From NCBI RefSeq assembly GCF_001017125.1, contig NZ_JXOJ01000002.1, positions 25,801 through 89,800 of the forward strand: a stretch of 64,000 nucleotides of DNA, written 5' to 3'. Both the position numbers and the translations under genes were made by a program. This DNA comes from Methanoculleus sediminis (lineage in GTDB: Archaea > Halobacteriota > Methanomicrobia > Methanomicrobiales > Methanoculleaceae). Shown here piece by piece: positions 32,745-41,319 of the stretch (within the stretch, counting starts at the first letter, position 1; each line of letters begins with the position of its first letter). Below the pieces are notes generated by a model that ran no database searches, was not told the DNA's origin, and saw nothing but the letters and a program-made list of their open reading frames with translations.

Positions 32745-35510
32745 CTACCTGGCAGCAGGCCCCTCTACCGGTGGGGGAGGAGAACCCTCCTTCCTGTAGA
32801 CGAGCTTTCGCGCTTCCTCTCCGAGTACCTGTTCGGGGTTCATGTACCCGAACAACTGGATGATCCGGGCAACGAGCCCCGTCCACCCGGTCTGGTGGCT
32901 GGCGCCGATCCCCGCCCCGTTGTCGCCGTGGAAGTACTCGTAGAAGAGGAGGTAGTCGCGCCAGTTGGGGTCGTCCTGGAACTTCGGGGCGTAGCCGAAA
33001 ACCGGGCGGCGGCCGCTCTCATCGAGGAGGAATACCCTGGTCAGGCGTCGTGCAATCTCCTCGCTCACCTGGTAGAGGTTCATCCGGTTCCCCGACCCGG
33101 TCGGGCATTCTACCGTGAAATCATTCCCGTAATACGCATAGAGGTTTAACAGCGCCCGGATCAGCATGACATTCATCGGGAACCATATCGGCCCCCTCCA
33201 GTTGGAATTCCCGCCGAACATACCCGTATCGGAATCCGCCGGCAGGTACTGCACCCTGTGCTCCTGCCCGTCCTGGTAAAAGGCGTAGGGGTTGTTCAGA
33301 TGTGCGCGGGAAAGGGACCGGATCCCGTAGTCGCCCAGGAACTCGTTCTCGTCCAGCATTCGTGAGAGAACCCTCTGGAGCCTCTCCTCGGTGAGCAACG
33401 AAAGATGGAGCCGTCCTCCGACGCCGGGCCGGCCGATGCTGGAGACGGTGGACGCCATACGCGTATGGTACCGGTTGAACCATTGAGCCCGCTCTATGAA
33501 ATCCGGCATCTGCTCGATCATTTCTCTGGTGAAGACCGTGCTTGCAGCGAGAGGCAGCAGCCCCACCAGGGACCGCACCTTGAGGCGGGTTGCGCTCCCG
33601 TCGGGCAGGCGGAGGAGGTCGTAGTAGAAACCGTCCTCTTCGTCCCACATGCCCTCCTGGTGCTCTCCGATGCTGTTCATCGCCGATGCGATCCAGACAA
33701 AGTGTTCGTAGAATTTGGTCGCCATCTCTTCGTAGACCGGATCGTGAACGGCGAGCTCGGCGGCAATATCCAGCATGGTCTGGGCGAAGAGGGCCATCCA
33801 TGCCGTCCCGTCGGCCTGCTCCAGGTATCCCCCCGTGGGCAGAGGCGCGCTGCGGTCGAAGACCCCGATGTTGTCGAGTCCCAGGAACCCGCCCTCGAAG
33901 ACGTTCTGGCCGGTGCGGTCCTTGCGGTTCACCCACCAGGTGAAGTTCATCAGCAGTTTCTGAAACATCCTCTCCAGGAACCGCACGTCCCCCGTGCCCA
34001 GGAGTTCCTTTTCCGTGCGGTATATGAACAGAGCAGCCCAGGCGTGCACGGGAGGGTTGACGTCGCTAAAATTCCACTCATAGGCCGGGATCTGGCCGTT
34101 CGGGTGCAAGTAGCGCTCGCGCAGCATCAGGTCGAGCTGGTTTTTGGCAAAGTCCGGGTCCACCATGGCAAGGGCAACGGTATGGAACGCCAGGTCCCAT
34201 GCCGCATACCAGGGGTACTCCCACTTGTCGGGCATGGATATGATGTCGGCGTTCACCATGTGGAACCACGAGGTGTTCCGGATGGAGATCTGCCGGCCTG
34301 CAGCGGCATCCGAGCCGTGCTCCCGGAGCCAGCGGTCGACCTCGTAGAGGTAGTACTGCTTCGTCCAGAGCATCCCCGCGAGCGCCTGCCGCATCACGTT
34401 CGCCGCATCCGGGCCGACCGACGGGGGGGTGATGTTGTCGTAGAAGGCGTCCGCCTCCTGCTTTCGCTCTGCGAGCACGTCCTCAAATGGGTTCCCGAAA
34501 GGTGCCTCCTCCCCGGAGGGCGGGGTCTGGTTCAGCCGCAGCCGTATCCTCTGCACTTCCCCCGGACCGAGGGTCAGCCGGTAATGCGCAGAAGCCCTGG
34601 TCCCGGAACCTTCCGGGTTCACGGCATCGGTGCGCCCCTCGACGATGTAGTTGTTGATGCCGTCTTTGACGAACGGCGAGGCGTTCGGGGTGCCGAAGAG
34701 GCGCTCGGTATTGGTCTCGTTCTCGGTGAAGAGCAGGTCTGGGGCGCCTTCGCAGGAGAGGTAACGCTGCCCGAGAACCGGATGGCCGGCCGCGATCACG
34801 CTGGTTCCCGGTGGGCCCTCCGTCTTCTGGAGGGTCGGTTTCTCTGCACCCCCTCCGGGCACCCAGGTGTTGCGGAACCAGAGGGTAGGCAGCACGTGGA
34901 GGGATGCCTCGCCCGGGCCGCGGTTATGCACGGTGATCTGCACCAGTATGTCCTCCGGAGACGCCTTCGCATACTCCACGAAGACATCGAAGTAGCGGTC
35001 GTCGGCAAAGATACCGGTATCGATGAGCTCGTACTCCAGGTCATACCGGTTGCGCTGCCGGTTCGTCTCTACAAGGTCGTTGTACGGGAACGCCGCCTGC
35101 GGGTACCTGTAGAGGTACTTCATGTAGGAATGCGTCGGGGTGTTGTCGAGGTAGTAGTAATACTCCTTCACGTCCTCCCCGTGGTTCCCCTCGCCGTTGT
35201 TCAGGCCGAAGAGCCGTTCTTTGATGATGGGATCGGCACCGTTCCAGAAGGCGAGCGCAAAACAGAGGTGCTGCGCATCGTCGGAGATGCCGGCAATCCC
35301 GTCTTCCCCCCACCGGTAGGCGCGGGACCGTGCCTGATCGTGCGTGAAGTAGGCCCAGGAATTGCCGTCATCCCCGTAATCCTCCCTCACCGTCCCCCAC
35401 TGCCGTTCGCTCAGGTAGGGCCCCCACCGCCGCCAGGGGATACCGCCGTCGCGGATCTCGAGCAGCCGTTGCCCCTCCGACGTACCGGGCACAAACGTTG
35501 CAGGTGTCAT
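32745..35510 (-). CDS. GH63/MGH1-like glucosidase
   Basis: A 921-residue cytoplasmic protein without signal peptide. The N-terminal part is a beta-rich domain ([20 protein letters not shown]). The C-terminal (alpha/alpha)6 part has WYAAWDLAFHTVAL and EWNFSDVNPPVHAWA, and ends EYFHGDNGAGIGASHQTGW, which carries the Asp and Glu expected of GH63 enzymes. Mannosylglycerate hydrolases and alpha-glucosidases belong here; the substrate could be a compatible solute. A trehalose synthase-like gene lies elsewhere in the window (55534). An internally deleted copy occurs at 30342. Confidence 0.85.
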   Translation of the reverse strand: MTPATFVPGTSEGQRLLEIRDGGIPWRRWGPYLSERQWGTVREDYGDDGNSWAYFTHDQARSRAYRWGEDGIAGISDDAQHLCFALAFWNGADPIIKERLFGLNNGEGNHGEDVKEYYYYLDNTPTHSYMKYLYRYPQAAFPYNDLVETNRQRNRYDLEYELIDTGIFADDRYFDVFVEYAKASPEDILVQITVHNRGPGEASLHVLPTLWFRNTWVPGGGAEKPTLQKTEGPPGTSVIAAGHPVLGQRYLSCEGAPDLLFTENETNTERLFGTPNASPFVKDGINNYIVEGRTDAVNPEGSGTRASAHYRLTLGPGEVQRIRLRLNQTPPSGEEAPFGNPFEDVLAERKQEADAFYDNITPPSVGPDAANVMRQALAGMLWTKQYYLYEVDRWLREHGSDAAAGRQISIRNTSWFHMVNADIISMPDKWEYPWYAAWDLAFHTVALAMVDPDFAKNQLDLMLRERYLHPNGQIPAYEWNFSDVNPPVHAWAALFIYRTEKELLGTGDVRFLERMFQKLLMNFTWWVNRKDRTGQNVFEGGFLGLDNIGVFDRSAPLPTGGYLEQADGTAWMALFAQTMLDIAAELAVHDPVYEEMATKFYEHFVWIASAMNSIGEHQEGMWDEEDGFYYDLLRLPDGSATRLKVRSLVGLLPLAASTVFTREMIEQMPDFIERAQWFNRYHTRMASTVSSIGRPGVGGRLHLSLLTEERLQRVLSRMLDENEFLGDYGIRSLSRAHLNNPYAFYQDGQEHRVQYLPADSDTGMFGGNSNWRGPIWFPMNVMLIRALLNLYAYYGNDFTVECPTGSGNRMNLYQVSEEIARRLTRVFLLDESGRRPVFGYAPKFQDDPNWRDYLLFYEYFHGDNGAGIGASHQTGWTGLVARIIQLFGYMNPEQVLGEEARKLVYRKEGSPPPPVEGPAAR

Positions 35511-35534
35511 GCGCGAGCCAGACCATCCCGAACA

Positions 35535-35549
35535 TAATATATTTTTCGA
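35535..35549 (-). promoter_or_regulatory. TATA element of the glucosidase gene
   Basis: The minus strand reads TCGAAAAATATATTA, about 25 nt before the ATG, so the message is leaderless or nearly so. It is paired with the similar element of the deleted copy at 30684. Confidence 0.6.
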
Positions 35550-35785
35550 GGAATTAAATTCCGGGTTGCCCCAACGGCACTATGCAGCGTTTGATCTCTC
35601 GCTCCCGTGAGAACAGGGGCACACGTTGACCGGTATGGCAAACGGACAGGGGGATACTCTTGCCGCTGCCGCCAACCCGGCTCTCCGTTCTCCCATACGA
35701 AAAGTACACCGCCTGGCAAAATGCCGGGCAAGTACATTAATATACACCGGGTCCGTCTGACGCATTCGATTCGAGGGCTGATATA

Positions 35786-37267
35786 ATGGAGAACGAACCA
35801 GGTCCGGCTCCCCGGACGTCGACGGCAACCCCGCAGGGCGTGCTCCTGCCGCTTGCGCTGGCCCAGTTCATCTGCAGCTACGCTGCCTCGAACATGAACG
35901 TGGCAATCAGCAACATCGCCACCGACCTGGGGACGACGGTCAGCGGCGTCCAGACGACCATCGCCGTCTTTACGCTCACCATGGCAGCCCTGATGATCCC
36001 CGGCAGCAAACTGACGGATATCCTGGGCCGCACGTTCCTCTTCAGGCGGGGCCTCCTGGTTTACGGCGTGGGGGCGCTGATAGCGGCAGCGGCGCCGGGG
36101 CTCGGGGTCCTGATCCTCGGCTACTCGCTCCTGGAAGGCATCGGGACCGCGCTGCTGATCCCGCCGGTGTATATCCTCGCAACGGTCTTCTCCCCCGACC
36201 TCACCTCGCGCGCCCGCGCCTTCGGCGCGATCAGTGCGGCGGGCGGCATCGGGGCGGCGGCGGGTCCGCTGGTCGGGGGGATCATCACCACGGCGATCAG
36301 CTGGCGGGCAGCCTTCGTCGTGCAGGCTATCGTGGTCGGCATAGTCATCATCCAGAGCCGGAAGATCGTCGATCCCGGCGTGCAGGGCCCAAAACCCAGA
36401 TTGGATATCGTCGGAACCGTCCTCTCGGCGGCGGGACTCTTCTTCGTGGTGGTCGGCATCCTGCAGGCCTCGACGTACGGCTGGTTTACGGCCAGCCAGG
36501 ACTTTGTCATCGGCAGCACGGTCGTGATCCCGGAGGGCGGCATCTCGCCGGTATGGGTCTTCGTGCTCATCGGATTGCTTTTACTGGCCTGGTTCTTCTG
36601 GCACATCCGGTCCATGGAGCGGGCGGGCAAAGAGCCCCTGCTCTCCACCAGGCTGTTTCAGAACCGCACATCCAACCTCGGCCTCGTCACGCAGAACATC
36701 CAGTGGCTGGTCCTGTTAGGCCTCTCCTTCGTGGTCTCCGTCTACGTGCAGACGGTGCGGGGCTACAACGCAGTCGAGACCGGCCTGATCCTTACGCCGG
36801 CCACGATCGGCATCCTGCTCTCCTCGATGGCCGCGGGAAGGCTGGCGCGGAGGCGTTCCCAGGCAACGCTGATCCGGCGGGGCTTCATCGTGACGGTTGT
36901 CGGCGTGTTCCTCCTGCTGCTGCTGGTCCGGGAGACATCCAACGTCTTTACCTTCGTGCCGGGCCTCTTTCTGGTCGGCGTGGGCGTCGGGGTCATGCTG
37001 ACATCCTCGGTCACCGTCGTCCAGTCCGCCTTCCCCGAAGAGGATCAGGGGGAGATATCGGGCCTCTCCCGCAGCGTCTCGAACCTGGGCTCCTCGCTCG
37101 GCGTGGCCATCGCAGGAACCGTCATCGTATCGAGCCTTGCTGAGGGAAATATGGGCTACGCCCTCGCCCTGGTTGTCCTGGTGTTCTTTGCGATGATCGG
37201 CCTTGCAGCCGCGTTCATGCTGCCCGCGACACCGGTGCCCCCGGAGCCCGGTCCCGGCCCTGCCTGA
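35786..37267 (+). CDS. MFS transporter, DHA2 (14-helix drug efflux) type
   Basis: A 493-residue protein with about 14 helices. DHA2 features include ASNMNVAISNIATDLGTTVS, GSKLTDILGRTFLFRRG, AAGGIGAAAGPLVGGIITTA and a long linker after helix 6. Members export cationic drugs in exchange for protons. A TTAATATAC element at about 35739-35747 precedes the ATG by 40 nt. The glucosidase is divergent to it. The substrate is unknown. Confidence 0.85.
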   Translation: MENEPGPAPRTSTATPQGVLLPLALAQFICSYAASNMNVAISNIATDLGTTVSGVQTTIAVFTLTMAALMIPGSKLTDILGRTFLFRRGLLVYGVGALIAAAAPGLGVLILGYSLLEGIGTALLIPPVYILATVFSPDLTSRARAFGAISAAGGIGAAAGPLVGGIITTAISWRAAFVVQAIVVGIVIIQSRKIVDPGVQGPKPRLDIVGTVLSAAGLFFVVVGILQASTYGWFTASQDFVIGSTVVIPEGGISPVWVFVLIGLLLLAWFFWHIRSMERAGKEPLLSTRLFQNRTSNLGLVTQNIQWLVLLGLSFVVSVYVQTVRGYNAVETGLILTPATIGILLSSMAAGRLARRRSQATLIRRGFIVTVVGVFLLLLLVRETSNVFTFVPGLFLVGVGVGVMLTSSVTVVQSAFPEEDQGEISGLSRSVSNLGSSLGVAIAGTVIVSSLAEGNMGYALALVVLVFFAMIGLAAAFMLPATPVPPEPGPGPA

Positions 37268-37282
37268 TCGGCGGGCCTCCCG

Positions 37283-38665
37283 CTACCCACCCGGGCGCCC
37301 GCGGGACCGGAAGTACGCCTCGATCTGCTCAAGAGACAGCCCTTTCGTCTCCGGCACGAGTTTGAAGACGAAGAGCCACGCGAACAGGGCAACCAGGGCA
37401 TAGAGGAGGAAGACCCCCGACTCCCCGATGAGGTCCACCAGCGAGAGGAACGTCGCTGCAATGATGAAGTTCGCGGCCCAGTTCGTGACCGTCGCGAGGC
37501 TCATGGCCAGTCCCCGTACGCTGAGAGGATAGATCTCGGCGATGATCAGCCAGAAGATCGGGCCGAGGCCCAGCGCAAAAGCGGCGACGTAGATGATGAG
37601 GCTCACCGCAGTGACCTGCCCCAGCGAGACGGCCGCCCCTCCGGCGCCGCCGCTCTCGAGGGCAAACCCGACCCCCAGGATCAGCATGGCGATGCCCATG
37701 CCGGCAAGGCTCCAGAGGAGGAGCGGCCGGCGCCCCGCCCGGTCGACGAGCCGGATGGCGACCAGGGTCACCAGGACGTTCACGACGCCGATCCCGACCG
37801 TCGCGGCGATCGAGGCGGTCGCCTCCGCAAGACCGGCAAACTGGAAGATGGTCGGGGCGTAGTAGATGACGGTGTTGATCCCGGTCGCCTGCTGGAGGAC
37901 CGCAAGGCCGACACCCAGGAGCAGCGGGAGCCGGACAGCAGGCGCAACCAGGTCCGACCACGTCCCCGCCCCTTCCGTCCGCACGCTCCTCTCAATCTGC
38001 CCGAGCTCGTCCGAGACGTCGGCGGTGCCGCGGATCTTTTTGAGGACTCTTCCGGCATCGGCGGGACGGTTCATGAACACCAGCCACCGGGGGCTCCGGG
38101 GCATCAGGAACATGCCGACCAGAAGGACCGTGCCCGGGATCACTCCCGCGAGAAACATCGCCCGCCAGTCGCCGGCCGCCGCAAAATAGTAGTTCACGCC
38201 GTAGGCGATCAGGATGCCGACCGTTATCAGGAGCTGGTTGAGCGACACGAGGGCGCCCCGGATGTTTTCCGGCGCAATCTCGGAGATGTAGAGGGGCGCG
38301 ACGAACGATGCGACGCCGATAGCGATCCCGATCAGGATCCTGCCGACGATGAATATAGAGAAGATGGGGGAGAGAACCACCACGAACGTACCCGCGATGA
38401 AGATCAGCGATGCGGCCAGGATGGAACTGCGGCGCCCCACCCTGTCCGAGAAAGGCCCCCCGAAGAGCGCCCCGACGATCGCGCCCATCAGCACGGAGCT
38501 CACCGCCACCTCGCTCATAACACTCGTAAGGCTGAACTCCTCGTTGATGAAGAGGATCGCCCCGGAGATGACGCCGGTATCGAATCCGAAGAGAACCCCG
38601 GCGACGGCGGCAACGGCGGCGACGACGAGGACAAAACCCGTGATCCGGCCGGGTTCAGGCGCCAT
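37283..38665 (-). CDS. Sugar porter family MFS transporter
   Basis: A 460-residue protein with 12 helices and classic sugar porter signatures: FGFDTGVISGAILF, SDRVGRRSSILAASL, RLVDRAGRRPLLLW and PETKGLSLEQIEAYF. It should import or export a hexose or related solute with a cation. The start MAPEPGRITGF begins at 38665; upstream in-frame Met codons exist, so the N-terminus is not certain. It is convergent with the DHA2 transporter, only 15 bp apart. Confidence 0.88.
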   Translation of the reverse strand: MAPEPGRITGFVLVVAAVAAVAGVLFGFDTGVISGAILFINEEFSLTSVMSEVAVSSVLMGAIVGALFGGPFSDRVGRRSSILAASLIFIAGTFVVVLSPIFSIFIVGRILIGIAIGVASFVAPLYISEIAPENIRGALVSLNQLLITVGILIAYGVNYYFAAAGDWRAMFLAGVIPGTVLLVGMFLMPRSPRWLVFMNRPADAGRVLKKIRGTADVSDELGQIERSVRTEGAGTWSDLVAPAVRLPLLLGVGLAVLQQATGINTVIYYAPTIFQFAGLAEATASIAATVGIGVVNVLVTLVAIRLVDRAGRRPLLLWSLAGMGIAMLILGVGFALESGGAGGAAVSLGQVTAVSLIIYVAAFALGLGPIFWLIIAEIYPLSVRGLAMSLATVTNWAANFIIAATFLSLVDLIGESGVFLLYALVALFAWLFVFKLVPETKGLSLEQIEAYFRSRGRPGG

Positions 38666-38968
38666 AGAGATCCTCCATCCTGCTCCGGATCCGCGGTCGG
38701 CCATACATGCGGGATATGCGAGATCTCTGCTGGACCCGAGCTGGAGGGCCGGGACGAAAGGAGCGTAAAGCCGGGTCGCGGAGAGGGAAGAGGGCGAACC
38801 CCGCCGCAGGGGCGAAGGGAATTCCGCAAAATAAGGATGCTCCGTCATCGGAGACTGCCGGAGATCGCATCGCATCCAGTTGCAACTCAGGTACTTAAAT
38901 CTGCGCCACCCCATAGGGGGCTGCGTCCCGCAAGGCCGGAGACGGCAGGACCTCCGTCCCGGCGGAGA
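38666..38968. other. Spacer without supported gene
   Basis: 303 bp between the sugar porter start and the end of the PsiE-like gene. A TTTAAGTA element on the minus strand near 38893-38900 could start the sugar porter message with a long leader. Reading frames here have no recognisable content. Confidence 0.4.
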
Positions 38969-39400
38969 TCACGGCTCTTCCCGCCGCCCGGAGAGGAAAG
39001 AACGCGACCTTCCTGCCAGGCGTATAAGGTAGTAACCGCCAGAGAGAGCAATGACGACCAGCGCGATACCGATGAGCTCGCCTGCAGTCGACGTATTGAG
39101 GAGGATGACTTTCCTTGCGATGGCGATGATCGCGACGAGGAGGATGACCTCGACATGGAACTCTCCCCTGTCCAGGTATGCTTTTATCGTCTCCAGAAGT
39201 TCCAGGCCGATGAGAACCAGCAGGAAGTATCCGAGAAGGTCGAAGAGCTCGTCGCTGTCCAGCCGATAAACGGACTCCTCGAACAGCCCTGTGAAGACCA
39301 CCCATCCCAATTCAACGAGGGTGAAGAACAGCAGCACAATCAGGAATATAATGAGCACGATATAGGTAAAATGCTCAAACCGCTCAACAAAACGGCGCAT
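38969..39400 (-). CDS. PsiE-like small membrane protein
   Basis: A 143-residue protein with four helices: FTYIVLIIFLIVLLFFTLVE, LFDLLGYFLLVLIGLELLETIK, VEVILLVAIIAIARKVILL and LIGIALVVIALSGGYYLI. The ELLETIKAYL and AIARKVIL segments fit the PsiE family, induced by phosphate starvation in enterobacteria. The start MRRFVERFEHF is chosen because a longer frame adds only Arg-rich sequence. Function in archaea is unknown. Confidence 0.7.
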   Translation of the reverse strand: MRRFVERFEHFTYIVLIIFLIVLLFFTLVELGWVVFTGLFEESVYRLDSDELFDLLGYFLLVLIGLELLETIKAYLDRGEFHVEVILLVAIIAIARKVILLNTSTAGELIGIALVVIALSGGYYLIRLAGRSRSFLSGRREEP

Positions 39401-39648
39401 ACGTAGAGTATCATACAGGTCCGCATAAATAGGTGCCGGAAATGCCGCTGTTTTATGCTCAGGAGGATATCCAGGCACTTCCCGCCGCCAGCGGCACAGG
39501 ATGGGCTTCGTGCTCCCGGACACATGCGGAGACGGCATGCTCCGAGGCAAGGTTCAGCAAGGTTCATATACCACAGTGCGCATCCCATGGCACGCCGGAA
39601 TTACAGGAACTCCGGGGCTCGTCCCTTTCCCGGCGTCCGGGTGGAACG

Positions 39649-40188
39649 ATGGATCGATCTAAAGTGATTGACGGAATCCGGAGGGGATTTCGGGCCATCG
39701 CCATCGCGTTCGTCGTCGCCACCCTGATTCCCTTGCTCCTCGGGCTTGCCCTATCCGTTCCGACCGGGAGAGTGCTCGGTCTGATCGCCTCCACCCTCCT
39801 CCTTCAGGCGAACGCCGCTTTCGTCGGCCTCTCGCTCGGCCTGAATCCCGTGTTCGTCCTCGCCGTCATGACTGCCGTGGAGCTCGGGGTGGTCCTCGCC
39901 ATCTACGAGATCCTGGACGTGTTTGCCGAGCAGTCGGAGAGAGTCAAGCGTTTCACGGAGAGCACGGAAGCAAAGATGGAGAGGTATCCGATCCTGCACA
40001 GGTACGGCGCAGTCACGCTCATCGTCCTCCCCGCGCTCCCGGTGATCGGGCTCTACTCCAGCGTCGTCATCGGGTGGCTTCTGCGCTGGAACAAACTCCA
40101 GTCAATCTTCTTCGTCACGCTGGGATGGATTCTCGTCACCACCTTTCTCCTGCTCGTGGCGCTCGGGTTCGTCCGGGTGGTCATTTAA
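39649..40188 (+). CDS. Membrane protein, small multidrug export family-like
   Basis: A 179-residue protein with five helices. The C-terminal HRYGAVTLIVLPALPVIGLYSS resembles the RYG...P.PG pattern of the small multi-drug export family, and a charged helix (EILDVFAEQSERVKRFTEST) separates the halves. The ATG at 39649 follows GGTGGAACG. The transport role is not established. It starts a new unit after the PsiE-like gene, on the opposite strand. Confidence 0.55.
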   Translation: MDRSKVIDGIRRGFRAIAIAFVVATLIPLLLGLALSVPTGRVLGLIASTLLLQANAAFVGLSLGLNPVFVLAVMTAVELGVVLAIYEILDVFAEQSERVKRFTESTEAKMERYPILHRYGAVTLIVLPALPVIGLYSSVVIGWLLRWNKLQSIFFVTLGWILVTTFLLLVALGFVRVVI

Positions 40189-40341
40189 TGCGGATGAAGG
40201 CTTCCGAAGCGATGAAAAACCCGGTGATATCCCGGCTCCGCCATCTCAAGAACGGTTCAACGACCGGGATGAATGTACCCGGGTGCCGTGCAATGGATCG
40301 GATTATATAGTCAGACCGGCATCCTGCCCGGGAGGTGCTCT

Positions 40342-40791
40342 ATGTCCCTTGGTCCGGTGGAATACATGGTCATCGAATTCCCGGGAAACCAGTTCAAAGG
40401 CGAGATTATCCCGGCGTTGCGCGAGGTGGTCGATAAAGGCGTCATCCGCATCATCGACCTCGTCTTCGTGAGGAAAGACGAACAGGGCAACGTCAGCGTG
40501 ATGGAACTCAAGGAGCTCCAGAAGGATGCGGCGGACGCGTTCGCCCCGCTCGCACGGGAGGCGAGCACGCTCTTCGCCGAAGAGGATGTAGCGAAGGTCA
40601 GCGATATCGTGGAGAACAACAGCTCCGTGGCGCTACTCCTCTTCGAGCACGTCTGGGCGACGAGGTTCCGCGACGCCGTTCTCGCCGCCGATGGGAGGTT
40701 GATCGCGGGCGAGCGCATCCCAAAAGAGTTGGTGGATGCCGCGCTGGCATGGAAACCCGAAGAGCAGGAAGCACTGGAGGTGGCACCATGA
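40342..40791 (+). CDS. DUF6325 family protein
   Basis: A 149-residue protein: PVEYMVIEFPGNQFKGEIIP, RIIDLVFVRKDEQGNV, NSSVALLLFEHVWATRFRDA and a C-terminal EERIP-like helix. The pattern fits the DUF6325 family, often encoded beside SHOCT domain proteins. The ATG has a GGAGGTG ribosome site seven bases upstream. Its stop codon overlaps the start of the next gene (ATGA). Function is unknown. Confidence 0.75.
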   Translation: MSLGPVEYMVIEFPGNQFKGEIIPALREVVDKGVIRIIDLVFVRKDEQGNVSVMELKELQKDAADAFAPLAREASTLFAEEDVAKVSDIVENNSSVALLLFEHVWATRFRDAVLAADGRLIAGERIPKELVDAALAWKPEEQEALEVAP

Positions 40792-41069
40792 GAGGTGGCA
40801 GACCCGGCCTTATCGGCACCGTGGCCCGTACCGCGGTGGTCGCGGGAACAGCCACCGTGACCACTCGCGCCGTCGATAAGAAGATGCAGGAGAGGGAGAT
40901 GAGGAAGGCGGGGCAGGCGCAGCAGGCGGCACCCCCCGCTCCGGCCCGCACAGGCATAACCCAGGAGGAGAAGATGGCCCAGCTCAGGGAACTCGCGGAG
41001 CTGAAGCAGATGGGGGCCCTGTCGGAGGAGGAGTTCCAGCGGGAGAAGGAGAAGATCCTTGCGCAGTAG
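40788..41069 (+). CDS. SHOCT domain protein
   Basis: A 93-residue protein. The N-terminal part is GTVARTAVVAGTATVTTRAV, a possible weak membrane segment, followed by a proline-rich linker. The C-terminal SHOCT motif is clear: EKMAQLRELAELKQMGALSE with the FQREKEKIL end. SHOCT modules are short oligomerisation or localisation units. It is translationally coupled to the DUF6325 gene, so the two probably form a complex. Confidence 0.8.
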   Translation: MRGGRPGLIGTVARTAVVAGTATVTTRAVDKKMQEREMRKAGQAQQAAPPAPARTGITQEEKMAQLRELAELKQMGALSEEEFQREKEKILAQ

Positions 41070-41104
41070 GGTAGGCAACTTCACTTTTTTTTGGCAGGGA
41101 AACC

Positions 41105-41199
41105 ACGCCACGCCTCGCCGATCACTCCCGTAACGGCGGGGATGAGCGCATCATCATGCCCGGCTCCACTTCCGCCCCGAAGACATCCTGAATACGGAC
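41105..41199 (-). pseudogene. Frameshifted LURP-one C-terminal fragment
   Basis: The minus strand encodes RIQDVFGAEVEPG in one frame and HDDALIPAVTGVI in the next, which together match FRIRDTYGVEVEPGHDDALV of the LURP-one gene at 30769-31332. One base is missing between the two parts (near 41159-41161). No start or upstream domain is present. It is a decayed partial copy. Confidence 0.7.
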
Positions 41200-41319
41200 C
41201 GTTTCCCGGAGTCCTCTGCAATCTGCTCCGGCACAGCCCGGGGGTTGACAATCCGGAAAAGGCCACTCGTCAGTTCGAAAAACAGGATTTTATTAGCAAT
41301 CATAATGAATTCATAACTA

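Noticed and set aside
33405-35537. Long plus-strand frame opposite the glucosidase
   Set aside because: Shadow frame; the minus strand carries GH63 motifs and a promoter.
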